From Candidatus Poribacteria bacterium (lineage in GTDB: Bacteria > Poribacteria > WGA-4E > WGA-3G), in the NCBI GenBank assembly GCA_022822085.1, contig JAJECK010000152.1:1-45438 (forward strand): DNA of 45,438 bases, in the 5' to 3' direction. Below, one piece after another: positions 33,277 through 41,295 of the stretch. Below the pieces are notes generated by a model that worked only from the letters and a program-made list of their open reading frames with translations, was not told the origin of the DNA and ran no database searches. Each line of letters opens with the position of its first letter. The stretch's first letter is position 1. The position numbers and the translations under genes are program-made.

Positions 33277-33287
33277 AGGAGAGATAT

Positions 33288-34100
33288 ATGCTTACCCAAA
33301 CTCAAGTTGACACATTTCGTGAGAAAGGTTTTCTACTTGGTAACCGTGTTCTCACTGATGAACAAGTTGAAGAATTGCGTACAGAGTTAGCGCGCGTTAT
33401 TGATGACTATGAAAAACCCGATGTTAAGCAACCGGTACGTATTACGAACCTTGGTAGACAGGTAAAGAATCCTGTCATGCAAATTGTTAATATATGGGAG
33501 GCGAGTGCTGCCTACCACAAACTCATATATAACCCTATCATAGTAGAAGAAATAGGACAACTCACTTCTTCAACAGAACTACGTGTTTGGCACGACCAAA
33601 TCCAATATAAGCCTCCTGAGATCGGAGGTAAAAATGGGTGGCATCAGGATTCTCCACTGTGGGGAATACTAATGCCGAAAACAAGTCAGGTAACCGCATG
33701 GGTCGCATTAGACGATATTGATGAAAGTAATGGATGTATGCGGATGGTTCCAGGTTCATATAAATGGGGACCTCAAATGAAGTTTTTGGGATCTGTTGGA
33801 GACATACACAATATGCATGACTATTTTGAAGATAATGAGTTATCAGTAGAACTCTGTCCGGTACCAAAAGGACATGTGCATTTCCACCACTCTCTGACTT
33901 GGCACGGATCACATCACAACACCAGCGGCGGACCAAGGCGTGCAATAGCAGTTCATTATATGACAAACGAAACCATATATCATGAGGAGGGAAATCATCT
34001 CATGAAGCCTTTTGTTACGGTAAAGGGTGGGGATGTTTTGTCAGGTGAACATTTCCCACTAGTGATGGAATCAGGAACACCGACCAATCCCGAATTATAA
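33288..34100 (+). CDS. Phytanoyl-CoA dioxygenase family protein, canonical HxD type (tandem copy 1)
   Basis: A 270-residue Fe(II)/2-oxoglutarate oxygenase. The canonical iron site is visible: His119-Gln-Asp121 (GWHQDSP) and the distal His206 in LTWHGSHHNTSG, with Arg217/218 (PRRA) to bind 2-oxoglutarate. The core strand VTAWVALDDIDESNGCMRMVPGS is typical of PhyH. It lies behind a consensus promoter and a possible operator, 34 bp before a close paralogue and ahead of the ThDP enzyme. The substrate is not known; PhyH proteins hydroxylate many lipids, amino acids and natural products. Confidence 0.9.
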   Translation: MLTQTQVDTFREKGFLLGNRVLTDEQVEELRTELARVIDDYEKPDVKQPVRITNLGRQVKNPVMQIVNIWEASAAYHKLIYNPIIVEEIGQLTSSTELRVWHDQIQYKPPEIGGKNGWHQDSPLWGILMPKTSQVTAWVALDDIDESNGCMRMVPGSYKWGPQMKFLGSVGDIHNMHDYFEDNELSVELCPVPKGHVHFHHSLTWHGSHHNTSGGPRRAIAVHYMTNETIYHEEGNHLMKPFVTVKGGDVLSGEHFPLVMESGTPTNPEL

Positions 34101-34134
34101 CCGTCTATGCAGTTAAACAGAATTGGAGATAAAA

Positions 34135-34941
34135 ATGCTTAACCAAGTCCAAGTTGATACTTTTCGTGAGAAGGGATTTCTCCTTGGTAGTCATGTCGTT
34201 AATGATGAACAGGTTGAGGAACTACGTTCAGAATTGACACGCGTGATTGATGAGTATCAAAAGGAAAATATACCTCAACCCGTTCATATAGCCAACCTTG
34301 GCGGTAGGGAAGATACACCTGTCTGGCAAATTGTCAATATTTGGGAAGCAAGTCCAGCATACCATGAACTGATTCATAATCCGATTATCGTAGAAGAGAT
34401 TGGACAATTAACATCTTCCACAGAAGTGCGTGTATGGCACGATCAAATCCAGTATAAACCACCAGAAATTGGTGGTGTGAATATGTGGCACCAGGACTCA
34501 CCTTATTGGCCAATACTCACGCCGAAGACCAGTCAAGTAACTGCCTGGGTCGCGTTAGATGATGTTGATGAAAGTAATGGGTGTATGCGGATGGTGCCAA
34601 GGTCATGTCATTGGGGTAATCAGATTTCCTTTTTACATTCTGTCAAAGACATACATTCTATGCCTAACAAATTTGAAGAGAATGAATTGGAAGTTGAACT
34701 TTGCCCAGTCCCTAAGGGTTATGTGCATTACCATCATTCGTTGACCTGGCACGGTTCACACGATAACAGTAGTGGTCTGCCGAGGCGCGCTATTGCCGTA
34801 CACTATATGACAGGTGAAACACTATACGACGGAAGTGGTAATCATGTCATGAAAAGGTTTGTAACGGTTGAGGATGGTGAAAAGTTAGCTGGTGATCATT
34901 TTCCTCTTGTTATGGACTCAGGAAGTCCAATCAGTATGTAA
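34135..34941 (+). CDS. Phytanoyl-CoA dioxygenase family protein, canonical HxD type (tandem copy 2)
   Basis: A 268-residue close paralogue of the preceding protein. The start at 34135 is chosen because GGAG sits 6 bp before it and the N-terminus then aligns with the first copy (MLNQVQVDTFREKGF against MLTQTQVDTFREKGF). WHQDSP and LTWHGSHDNSSGLPRRA preserve the metal and 2-oxoglutarate residues, so both copies should be active. Most differences are in solvent-type positions. The copies look like a tandem duplication with altered substrate fit. The 20-bp gap to the ThDP gene suggests one operon. Confidence 0.9.
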   Translation: MLNQVQVDTFREKGFLLGSHVVNDEQVEELRSELTRVIDEYQKENIPQPVHIANLGGREDTPVWQIVNIWEASPAYHELIHNPIIVEEIGQLTSSTEVRVWHDQIQYKPPEIGGVNMWHQDSPYWPILTPKTSQVTAWVALDDVDESNGCMRMVPRSCHWGNQISFLHSVKDIHSMPNKFEENELEVELCPVPKGYVHYHHSLTWHGSHDNSSGLPRRAIAVHYMTGETLYDGSGNHVMKRFVTVEDGEKLAGDHFPLVMDSGSPISM

Positions 34942-34961
34942 ATAGATTGTAGGAGAAATAT

Positions 34962-36596
34962 ATGAAAGTAGTCGATGCGATAGCCAAAGTCCTAAAGACT
35001 GAAGGCGTAGAATATCTATTCGCATATCCAGTTAACCATATCATTGAAGCCGCTGCAAAACTTGATATCCGACCTATAATAGTTCGTCAAGAACGTATCG
35101 GATTACACATGGCGGACGCTTTGAGTCGGATGACATCAGGAGAAAAGATAGGTGTATTCTGTATGCAGAGCGGTCCCGGTTCAGAAAATGCATTCGGTGG
35201 CGTAGCACAAGCTTATGGAGATTCTGCCCCTATTGTTGTTTTACCAATGGGTTATGCCAGAACATTATCGCAAATTCAACCCAATTTCAGTTCTGCCTTG
35301 AATTATAAACATGTTACAAAGTCTTGTGAAACGCTCACCGTCCCGGAAGCTCTACCAGAAGTCATGCGGCGTGCATTTACGCAAGCGCGAAACGGTAGAC
35401 CGAGACCGGCACTTGTAGAAATTCCAGCGGATCTGATGATGCAGGATATACCCGAACCTTTTGACCCTGTCCCTGTTCCAACGGTACGATATGGCCCGAA
35501 CAGTGCGGATATTGAATCTGTCGCAGAAGCATTATTGAAGGCAGAGTGTCCCGTAATCTATGCGGGGCAGGGTGTCCACTACGCCCAAGCATGGGATAAG
35601 TTAAGAGAACTTGCTGAACTCCTCGCTGCACCTGTGACAACCAGTTTAGGGGGAAAGAGTGCATTTCCTGAAAATCATCCGTTGGCACTCGGTTCTGGAG
35701 GACGTTCCATACCAAAACCAGTTCATCGTTTTCTACAAAAGACTGATCTACTATTTGGAATTGGTTGTAGTTTCAGCAGAACACATTTTGGGGTTACAAT
35801 CCCTGAAGGGAAACGGGTTATCCATGCGACATTAGATCCGGCAGACATCAACAAAGATGTTCCAGTAGAATCTGCTCTTGTTGGTGATGCGGGTTTGATT
35901 TTAGATGGATTAGTTGAGACTGTTAGAGATCGTTCTAATGGTGCATCCGCAAGTAAAACTGCTGCTATTGCAGAAGAAATTAGTTCAGTAAAGGAAGAAT
36001 GGCTTGAGGAGTGGATGCCCAAACTCACATCTGACGAAGTACCGATGACACCTTATCGTGTTATTTGGGATCTGTTGCGGACAGTGGACGTGAAAAACAC
36101 AATTATTACTCATGATGCAGGTAGTCCGCGTGATCAACTATCACCATTTTGGCAATGTGAGACACCGCTATCATATATCGGTTGGGGTAAAACTACACAA
36201 CTGGGGTATGGACTTGGTTTGGCTATGGGTGCGAAGCTTGCAAAACCGGATGCACTATGTGTGAATGTATGGGGCGATGCAGCCATTGGATTCACAGGTA
36301 TGGACTTTGAGACTGCTGTCCGGGAAAGAATTCCGATACTTTCTGTCCTATTCAATAATTTTTCTATGGCAATTGAGATACCAATTATGCAGGTGTCAAC
36401 TGAGAAATACCGGAGCACAGATATATCTGGACATTATGCGGATATGGCAAAAGCATTCGGTGGGTACGGTGAACGTGTTGAAACACCTGACCAAATAATT
36501 CCCGCAATTCAGCGAGGAATACAAAAAACGCAGGAAGGAGTTCCTGCATTACTTGAATTTATTACTGCGAAGGAGATACAGATTTCAAAGTACTAA
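34962..36596 (+). CDS. Thiamine-diphosphate-dependent enzyme, acetolactate synthase-like
   Basis: A 544-residue member of the acetohydroxyacid synthase/benzoylformate decarboxylase family. The N-terminal PYR domain has RQERIGLHMADALSRMT with the activating Glu (about 44). The central domain follows, and the C-terminal PP domain carries the ThDP motif WGDAAIGFTGMDFETAVRE ... SVLFNN. The AHAS-type catalytic subunit needs no regulator here: no ilvN-like gene is nearby, so synthesis of branched amino acids is unlikely. Its setting between PhyH and LamG genes points to catabolism of a 2-oxo or hydroxy acid. The AGGAG site lies upstream of 34962. Confidence 0.88.
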   Translation: MKVVDAIAKVLKTEGVEYLFAYPVNHIIEAAAKLDIRPIIVRQERIGLHMADALSRMTSGEKIGVFCMQSGPGSENAFGGVAQAYGDSAPIVVLPMGYARTLSQIQPNFSSALNYKHVTKSCETLTVPEALPEVMRRAFTQARNGRPRPALVEIPADLMMQDIPEPFDPVPVPTVRYGPNSADIESVAEALLKAECPVIYAGQGVHYAQAWDKLRELAELLAAPVTTSLGGKSAFPENHPLALGSGGRSIPKPVHRFLQKTDLLFGIGCSFSRTHFGVTIPEGKRVIHATLDPADINKDVPVESALVGDAGLILDGLVETVRDRSNGASASKTAAIAEEISSVKEEWLEEWMPKLTSDEVPMTPYRVIWDLLRTVDVKNTIITHDAGSPRDQLSPFWQCETPLSYIGWGKTTQLGYGLGLAMGAKLAKPDALCVNVWGDAAIGFTGMDFETAVRERIPILSVLFNNFSMAIEIPIMQVSTEKYRSTDISGHYADMAKAFGGYGERVETPDQIIPAIQRGIQKTQEGVPALLEFITAKEIQISKY

Positions 36597-36640
36597 AATT
36601 AGAACTGGATAAATTGTGGTATTCCACAAAGGAGTTTGAA

Positions 36641-37411
36641 ATGAAATTTACAATAATTGTTCTTCTGATTACAATCGGTCTCTGTAATTGTGTTTGGGCA
36701 ATTAAAGATGATAAAGATCTGATGTTGTATTTACCTTTTGATGAAGGAAAAGGTGATACAGCAATGGACGCAAGTGGAAATGACCTGGAAGCAGTGTTTC
36801 ACGGTGCAACTTGGTCTGAAGATGGCAAAATTGGTGGGTGTGTCCATTTACCTGATACTGAGAAGTACTTAGAGATAGAATCCGTTCCTGAGCTTGATAT
36901 TACAGGAGAAATTACGATACAGGCATGGTTTTTCCCTGAACAGGATCAAGGTGACTCTAACTTGATGGGACGAAGAACACCAGGTAACACTGGTGGATAT
37001 TGTCTTCAGTGGAGTTCAAATCCTACAAAATCACCACAAATTGAGACGTGGATGAATGTCGGTGGTGGTTGGCAAGGGTCACGTAATAAACAGACTATTA
37101 AACCAGCATTGAATGAATGGCATCATGTCTCATCCACCTTTGATGGAAATATGATACGTCAATATATTGATGGTGAATTAGACACTGAATGGAAACCACC
37201 TGGAAAAGAGATTTTCAGTGTAGATATTGTTTTCCGTATTGGAAAATCACAAACAGGACTTTCTGGTACGGTATGTCTAATTGATGAGGTAGCTATTTAC
37301 AGCCGGGCACTATCCGAAGATGAAATAAAAAGTGATATGAATAACGGAGTTTTCTTTGATGTGTCTCCAAAAGGAAAATTGGCAACGACTTGGGCAAATT
37401 TGAAAAGATAG
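36641..37411 (+). CDS. Secreted LamG/concanavalin A-like protein 1
   Basis: A 256-residue protein. The start at 36641 (AAAGGAG upstream) gives a signal peptide (MKFTIIVLLITIGLCNCVWA, probable cut VWA-I). The remainder is one LamG/laminin-G-like jelly roll, with LMLYLPFDEGKGDTAMDASGND, the ITIQAWFFPEQ strand, WHHVSSTFDGNMIRQYIDG and the calcium-site-like IDEVAIYSRALSEDEI. LamG modules bind carbohydrates or calcium. The last residues, VSPKGKLATTWANLKR (241-256), match the other LamG protein and two PD40 propellers. The stop is 1 bp from a family A palindrome. Confidence 0.88.
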   Translation: MKFTIIVLLITIGLCNCVWAIKDDKDLMLYLPFDEGKGDTAMDASGNDLEAVFHGATWSEDGKIGGCVHLPDTEKYLEIESVPELDITGEITIQAWFFPEQDQGDSNLMGRRTPGNTGGYCLQWSSNPTKSPQIETWMNVGGGWQGSRNKQTIKPALNEWHHVSSTFDGNMIRQYIDGELDTEWKPPGKEIFSVDIVFRIGKSQTGLSGTVCLIDEVAIYSRALSEDEIKSDMNNGVFFDVSPKGKLATTWANLKR

Positions 37412-37412
37412 T

Positions 37413-37550
37413 ATAACGTGAGTTTGATAAAAGAATTCAATTTGATAGGTCAGATACATTCACCCTTGATAAGGGGTAAGGATTTAAAGTGCTATTTCAG
37501 TCTTCTAACCCCTCCATCCCCCTTAGCAAGGGGAATGTGTAAGTCCTGTA
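37413..37550. repeat. Palindromic MITE-like element, family A copy 3 (eroded)
   Basis: The left end ATAACGTGAGTTTGAT begins 1 bp after the TAG of the first LamG gene. Internal CCCTTGATAAGGGG and CCCTTAGCAAGGGG arms match the other copies, but the outer right end is lost after about 37550. It separates the two LamG genes and probably works as a terminator or processing site. Confidence 0.82.
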
Positions 37551-37632
37551 TAACTTAACTGAACAACTAATGTGTGTATAATCGTGTCTCAATGTCTTTA
37601 ACAACTCATTTTTTTTTACAGGAGGAATTGTA

Positions 37633-38421
37633 ATGAAATCTCAGAGATTTTTAACCCTAACCACTATTCTCATCCTGTTCTTCTGTCAAGTTGTCCATGC
37701 AGCTGGTGGGAAAGGTAACGTTGACCAACTTGGTAAAAAGATATATGTTTGGCATTTTGACGAAGGGGCCGGAGATCAGACAAAGGATGCAACTGCTGGC
37801 TTAGTTGGAAAATTTAATGGTGATATTGAGTGGACTAACGGAATACTGGGTAAAGCAGTTCAAATGAAAGGTATGGCAGGTAAACCCGAATATATAGAGA
37901 TAGCACACTCTGATGAAGTTGACATAGATGAAGCTATAACGATGATGACATGGGTTTATATTGATAAACTTCCTGAGGGAGGACAAGAGAACAAAAATAC
38001 CATTTTCTACAAAAATACTTACTATTTGCAAATTGAGCCTGGGGACGGGAAACTTGCGTATTATTTCTATGATACTGATAATGAAGGATATCATATTTCA
38101 AATGGAAAAGTCAATGTTAAAGAGTGGACACATGTTGCTCTTGCTTGGGATGGAAATGAAGCGCGTTTTTATATAAATGGAGAACACGATGGTAAGGTTA
38201 TTGCTCAAGGCGGAGTTGGTAGGAGTTCTCCAAATAAAGTGTTGCGTTTTGGTGGGGAAAACAACGCATGTTGTCCACGATTCTTTGTCGGAATTATGGA
38301 TGAATTGATGTTAGCAAACTACGCCCTATCTGCAGCTGAAATACAAAGAATCGTCAAAGATACGCTTGATGTTTCTGCCATAGGGAAAGTTACAACAACA
38401 TGGGCAAATATTAAGCTTTAA
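37633..38421 (+). CDS. Secreted LamG/concanavalin A-like protein 2
   Basis: A 262-residue protein with AGGAGGAA upstream, a signal peptide (MKSQRFLTLTTILILFFCQVVHA, probable cut VHA-A) and one LamG domain. The domain shows VWHFDEGAGDQTKDATAG, ITMMTWVYIDK, WTHVALAWDGNEARFYING and MDELMLANYALSAAEI. It is about as long as LamG protein 1 but clearly diverged, so this is an old duplication. The C-terminus VSAIGKVTTTWANIKL (247-262) is the shared tail motif, with Ala for the Pro. A family A palindrome lies between it and LamG protein 1. Confidence 0.88.
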   Translation: MKSQRFLTLTTILILFFCQVVHAAGGKGNVDQLGKKIYVWHFDEGAGDQTKDATAGLVGKFNGDIEWTNGILGKAVQMKGMAGKPEYIEIAHSDEVDIDEAITMMTWVYIDKLPEGGQENKNTIFYKNTYYLQIEPGDGKLAYYFYDTDNEGYHISNGKVNVKEWTHVALAWDGNEARFYINGEHDGKVIAQGGVGRSSPNKVLRFGGENNACCPRFFVGIMDELMLANYALSAAEIQRIVKDTLDVSAIGKVTTTWANIKL

Positions 38422-38470
38422 CCGTATATTTCGTCAAAAATCAAGTTCTGTGAAGTAGAGGATTCAATGA

Positions 38471-39298
38471 ATGAAATTCAAACGTGAAGATATATTACAC
38501 CAATTACGGACCAATATTGAAAATGGCAAACCGATCATAGGAGCTGGGGCAGGTACGGGTATCTCAGCAAAATGTGAAGAAGCAGGGGGTATAGACCTGA
38601 TTATCATATACAATTCCGGTAGATTCCGAATGGCCGGTAGAGGGTCGCTTGCTGGTATGATGCCTTATGGAGATGCAAATCAAATTGTCGTTGAGATGGC
38701 AAGCGAAGTGTTACCTGTCGTCAAAAAAACCCCCGTTCTTGCGGGAGTCTGCGGTACTGATCCGTTCCGTTTGATGGATATATTTTTAGCACAAATAGAT
38801 GCAGTAGGTTTTTCTGGTGTGCAGAACTTCCCGACTGTAGGGTTGATAGATGGGACATTCCGCCAACTCCTTGAAGAGACCGATATGGGATATGGTCCAG
38901 AGGTGGAAATGATACGTACTGCGCATCAGATGAATCTACTGACTACACCTTATGCATTCAACGAAACTGAAGCAGAACAGATGGCAGATGCGGGTGCGGA
39001 TATACTCGTTGCGCACATGGGTCTCACGACTAAAGGATCGATCGGTGCGAAGACTGCATTTACGCTTGAGGATGCAGCAAAACGTGTACAAGCAATTCAT
39101 GACGCAGCTAAAGGTGTGAATCCTGAAATACTGGTAATATGTCATGGGGGTCCTATTGCTGAACCAGATGATGCTACTTATGTCTTGGAAAATACCAAAG
39201 GAGTTGTTGGATTTTACGGTGCATCAAGTGCGGAACGTCTACCAACGGAACGCGCAATAACAGCACAGATTGAAGCATTTAAAAAAATATGTTTATAG
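38471..39298 (+). CDS. Phosphoenolpyruvate hydrolase-like TIM-barrel protein
   Basis: A 275-residue TIM barrel of the phosphoenolpyruvate hydrolase-like family (PF09370, also called TIM-barrel signal transduction protein, related to plant Tm-1). Seen are [20 protein letters not shown] near residue 22, [48 protein letters not shown], the long [17 protein letters not shown] loop and [14 protein letters not shown]. The family includes nucleotide-binding and hydrolytic members, and is often fused to or near sugar-catabolism genes. Start 38471 with AGAGG upstream. It precedes a PhyH gene by 34 bp. Confidence 0.85.
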   Translation: MKFKREDILHQLRTNIENGKPIIGAGAGTGISAKCEEAGGIDLIIIYNSGRFRMAGRGSLAGMMPYGDANQIVVEMASEVLPVVKKTPVLAGVCGTDPFRLMDIFLAQIDAVGFSGVQNFPTVGLIDGTFRQLLEETDMGYGPEVEMIRTAHQMNLLTTPYAFNETEAEQMADAGADILVAHMGLTTKGSIGAKTAFTLEDAAKRVQAIHDAAKGVNPEILVICHGGPIAEPDDATYVLENTKGVVGFYGASSAERLPTERAITAQIEAFKKICL

Positions 39299-39332
39299 AC
39301 AATTATATTCTTCCCTGAACAGGAGATTAGCT

Positions 39333-40133
39333 ATGACTGATGAAGAAAAATTTAGGTTTGATTTAACTGGTTTCCTTGTTCGTCCTGCGATTTTGAGCAA
39401 GGATGAAGTAAATGACATTGTTGACCAACTTGACCGAATTAGACATAACCCTGAGTCCCTTCCACCAGAACACAGAGCCGTTCCTGGCGGTGCTTCAAGT
39501 GTTTTAATAGATCATCCCAAAGTTATTGATGTTTTACACGAAATTATCGGACCTGATGTCCGTATGGAAAGCACATTTTCTGTGTGGCGGAAAAAAGGAC
39601 AAGAGCATGGCGGTCTACATGGCGGTGGACCTCGTCAAGGAGATCCTATCTTTGGGTATCGTGTGAACAATGGGAGGATCCATGCTGGTATGGTGCGTGT
39701 CGTTTTTGAACTCACTGATATATCAAAAAACGATGGGGCAACGCATTTCATAGTCGGTAGTCATAAGTCAAACTTTCCGATGCACTCTGACCACATGTCT
39801 TTAGATCCAGAGAAACGCAGCCCCTATCTGATGACATACGAATGTCCAGCTGGGAGTGCAATCTTTTTTACAGAAAACCTATGTCATGCAGGACCTGTTT
39901 GGCAACGTGAAACACCTCGAATTGCGATACTTAATGCGTACGCTCATCTGGCAACGCATTGGCATCGACTCCGTATCCCTCCAGAAGTACTCAATGGACT
40001 ACCAAAGGAAAAGCAAGCCTACTTCCGTGAACCTTGGATTGCCGATTTTCGGACAAGTCCTGCCACACGCAATACAATTGAAAGGTTTATGGAAAAGGAT
40101 GAACCACCGATAAATACTGACCATAGTCCGTAG
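39333..40133 (+). CDS. Phytanoyl-CoA dioxygenase family protein, HGG type
   Basis: A 266-residue PhyH protein of the same subgroup as that at 11964. The start at 39333 has AGGAG 7 bp upstream. At the usual iron-ligand region it reads GGLHGGGPRQGD, a His-Gly-Gly instead of His-x-Asp, and the stretch aligned with HHD in the 11964 protein is NNG. The other family parts are present: MVRVVFELTDIS, GATHFIVGSHKSNFP, CPAGSAIFFTENLCHAGPVW with the distal His. The lack of a recognisable metal carboxylate suggests either another ligand or halogenase-like chemistry. It lies between the PEP-hydrolase-like and ABC ATPase genes. Confidence 0.85.
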   Translation: MTDEEKFRFDLTGFLVRPAILSKDEVNDIVDQLDRIRHNPESLPPEHRAVPGGASSVLIDHPKVIDVLHEIIGPDVRMESTFSVWRKKGQEHGGLHGGGPRQGDPIFGYRVNNGRIHAGMVRVVFELTDISKNDGATHFIVGSHKSNFPMHSDHMSLDPEKRSPYLMTYECPAGSAIFFTENLCHAGPVWQRETPRIAILNAYAHLATHWHRLRIPPEVLNGLPKEKQAYFREPWIADFRTSPATRNTIERFMEKDEPPINTDHSP

Positions 40134-40153
40134 GACACCACGGTTTTGAGTAT

Positions 40154-41272
40154 ATGGCACAAATCAGATTAGAAAACATAGAAAAACGTTTTGGTGATGT
40201 CGTCGCTGTAAGAGATTTTAACCTGCAGGTAGAAGATAAAGAATTTGTTGTCTTTTTAGGTCCATCAGGATGTGGCAAAACAACAACACTTCGATTGATT
40301 GCAGGTTTGGAACATCCTAATCAAGGTGATATCTTGATTGATGGTAACAGGGTAAATGATCTATCACCTGCGGACAGGGATATTGCTTTTGTTTTTCAGT
40401 TCTATGCCCTTTATCCACATTTGAGTGTCTATGACAATATCGCATTTCCTTTAAAAGCTGTGAAAGTTACCAAATCGGCGATTGACGAACAGGTAGCAAA
40501 TGTGGCAAAGATACTACAGATTACCGATATATTAAATCGTAAACCGAGTGTATTAAGTGGCGGTGAGATGCAACGTGTTGCTCTTGGACGAGCTATGGTG
40601 CGTCAGCCTAAGGTCTATCTCCTTGATGAACCCATGGCGAACTTGGATGCTAAACTCCGAATTGATACGCGAGCAGAAATAAAAAGACTTCAACATGAAA
40701 TAGGTGCAACAACAATTTATGTTACCCATGATCAAATTGAGGCAATGTCTCTGGCAGACAGAATTGCTGTGATACATCAAGGTTTGTTACAACAAATTGG
40801 TACACCGCATGAGGTATATAACAAACCCAAAAGTCTTTTTGTTGCAGGATTCATGGGAATGCCGACTATGAATTTACTTGATGCTGAGGTTACTACTCAT
40901 GAAGGAACAACAGCATTACAATTGAGTCATACTGATGTTCGCTTATTTCTATCATCAGAAAAACAGACAATACTAAATAATTCGAACTCTGATAAAAGTT
41001 TTGTATTTGGTATCCGACCAGAACATATTAATGTAAGCAATGAACCCTCCGGGGAAGGTATATCTGCTAATGTCCACTTGATTGAACCACTTGGCTCAGT
41101 TAATATCCTTGACATGATTCTTGGGACCAATCAGGATACACAAGAACCTATACTTCTCCGAGTTAGAACTCACCCATCATACCAAGTTGCTGTGGGAGAT
41201 ACTATCTGGTTAGACTTTAATGTTGATCAGATGCACCTATTTGACAGAGATACAGAACAAGCAATTTGGTAA
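40154..41272 (+). CDS. ABC transporter ATP-binding protein, MalK/UgpC type
   Basis: A 372-residue CUT1-type ATPase. It has Walker A GPSGCGKTTTLRL, the Q-loop FQFYALYPHLSVYDN, signature VLSGGEMQRVALGRAM, Walker B VYLLDEPMANLD, and the H-loop in YVTHDQIEAMSLADR. A C-terminal TOBE/OB domain (about 235-372) follows FVAGFMGMPTMNLLD. Such ATPases energise importers of sugars, glycerol phosphate or oligosaccharides. No permease or binding protein lies next to it, so it may be shared by several transporters encoded elsewhere. It overlaps no gene and lies 20 bp after the PhyH stop. Confidence 0.92.
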   Translation: MAQIRLENIEKRFGDVVAVRDFNLQVEDKEFVVFLGPSGCGKTTTLRLIAGLEHPNQGDILIDGNRVNDLSPADRDIAFVFQFYALYPHLSVYDNIAFPLKAVKVTKSAIDEQVANVAKILQITDILNRKPSVLSGGEMQRVALGRAMVRQPKVYLLDEPMANLDAKLRIDTRAEIKRLQHEIGATTIYVTHDQIEAMSLADRIAVIHQGLLQQIGTPHEVYNKPKSLFVAGFMGMPTMNLLDAEVTTHEGTTALQLSHTDVRLFLSSEKQTILNNSNSDKSFVFGIRPEHINVSNEPSGEGISANVHLIEPLGSVNILDMILGTNQDTQEPILLRVRTHPSYQVAVGDTIWLDFNVDQMHLFDRDTEQAIW

Positions 41273-41295
41273 CCATAAACATTGAGATAAAATAA

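Noticed and set aside
33288-34941. Biosynthetic gene cluster for a natural product
   Set aside because: There are no carrier proteins, synthases or tailoring enzymes other than PhyH; the neighbours look catabolic.
34962-36596. Assignment as ilvB for branched-chain amino acid synthesis
   Set aside because: No ilvN, ilvC or ilvD nearby and the neighbours are catabolic, so only the ThDP family is claimed.
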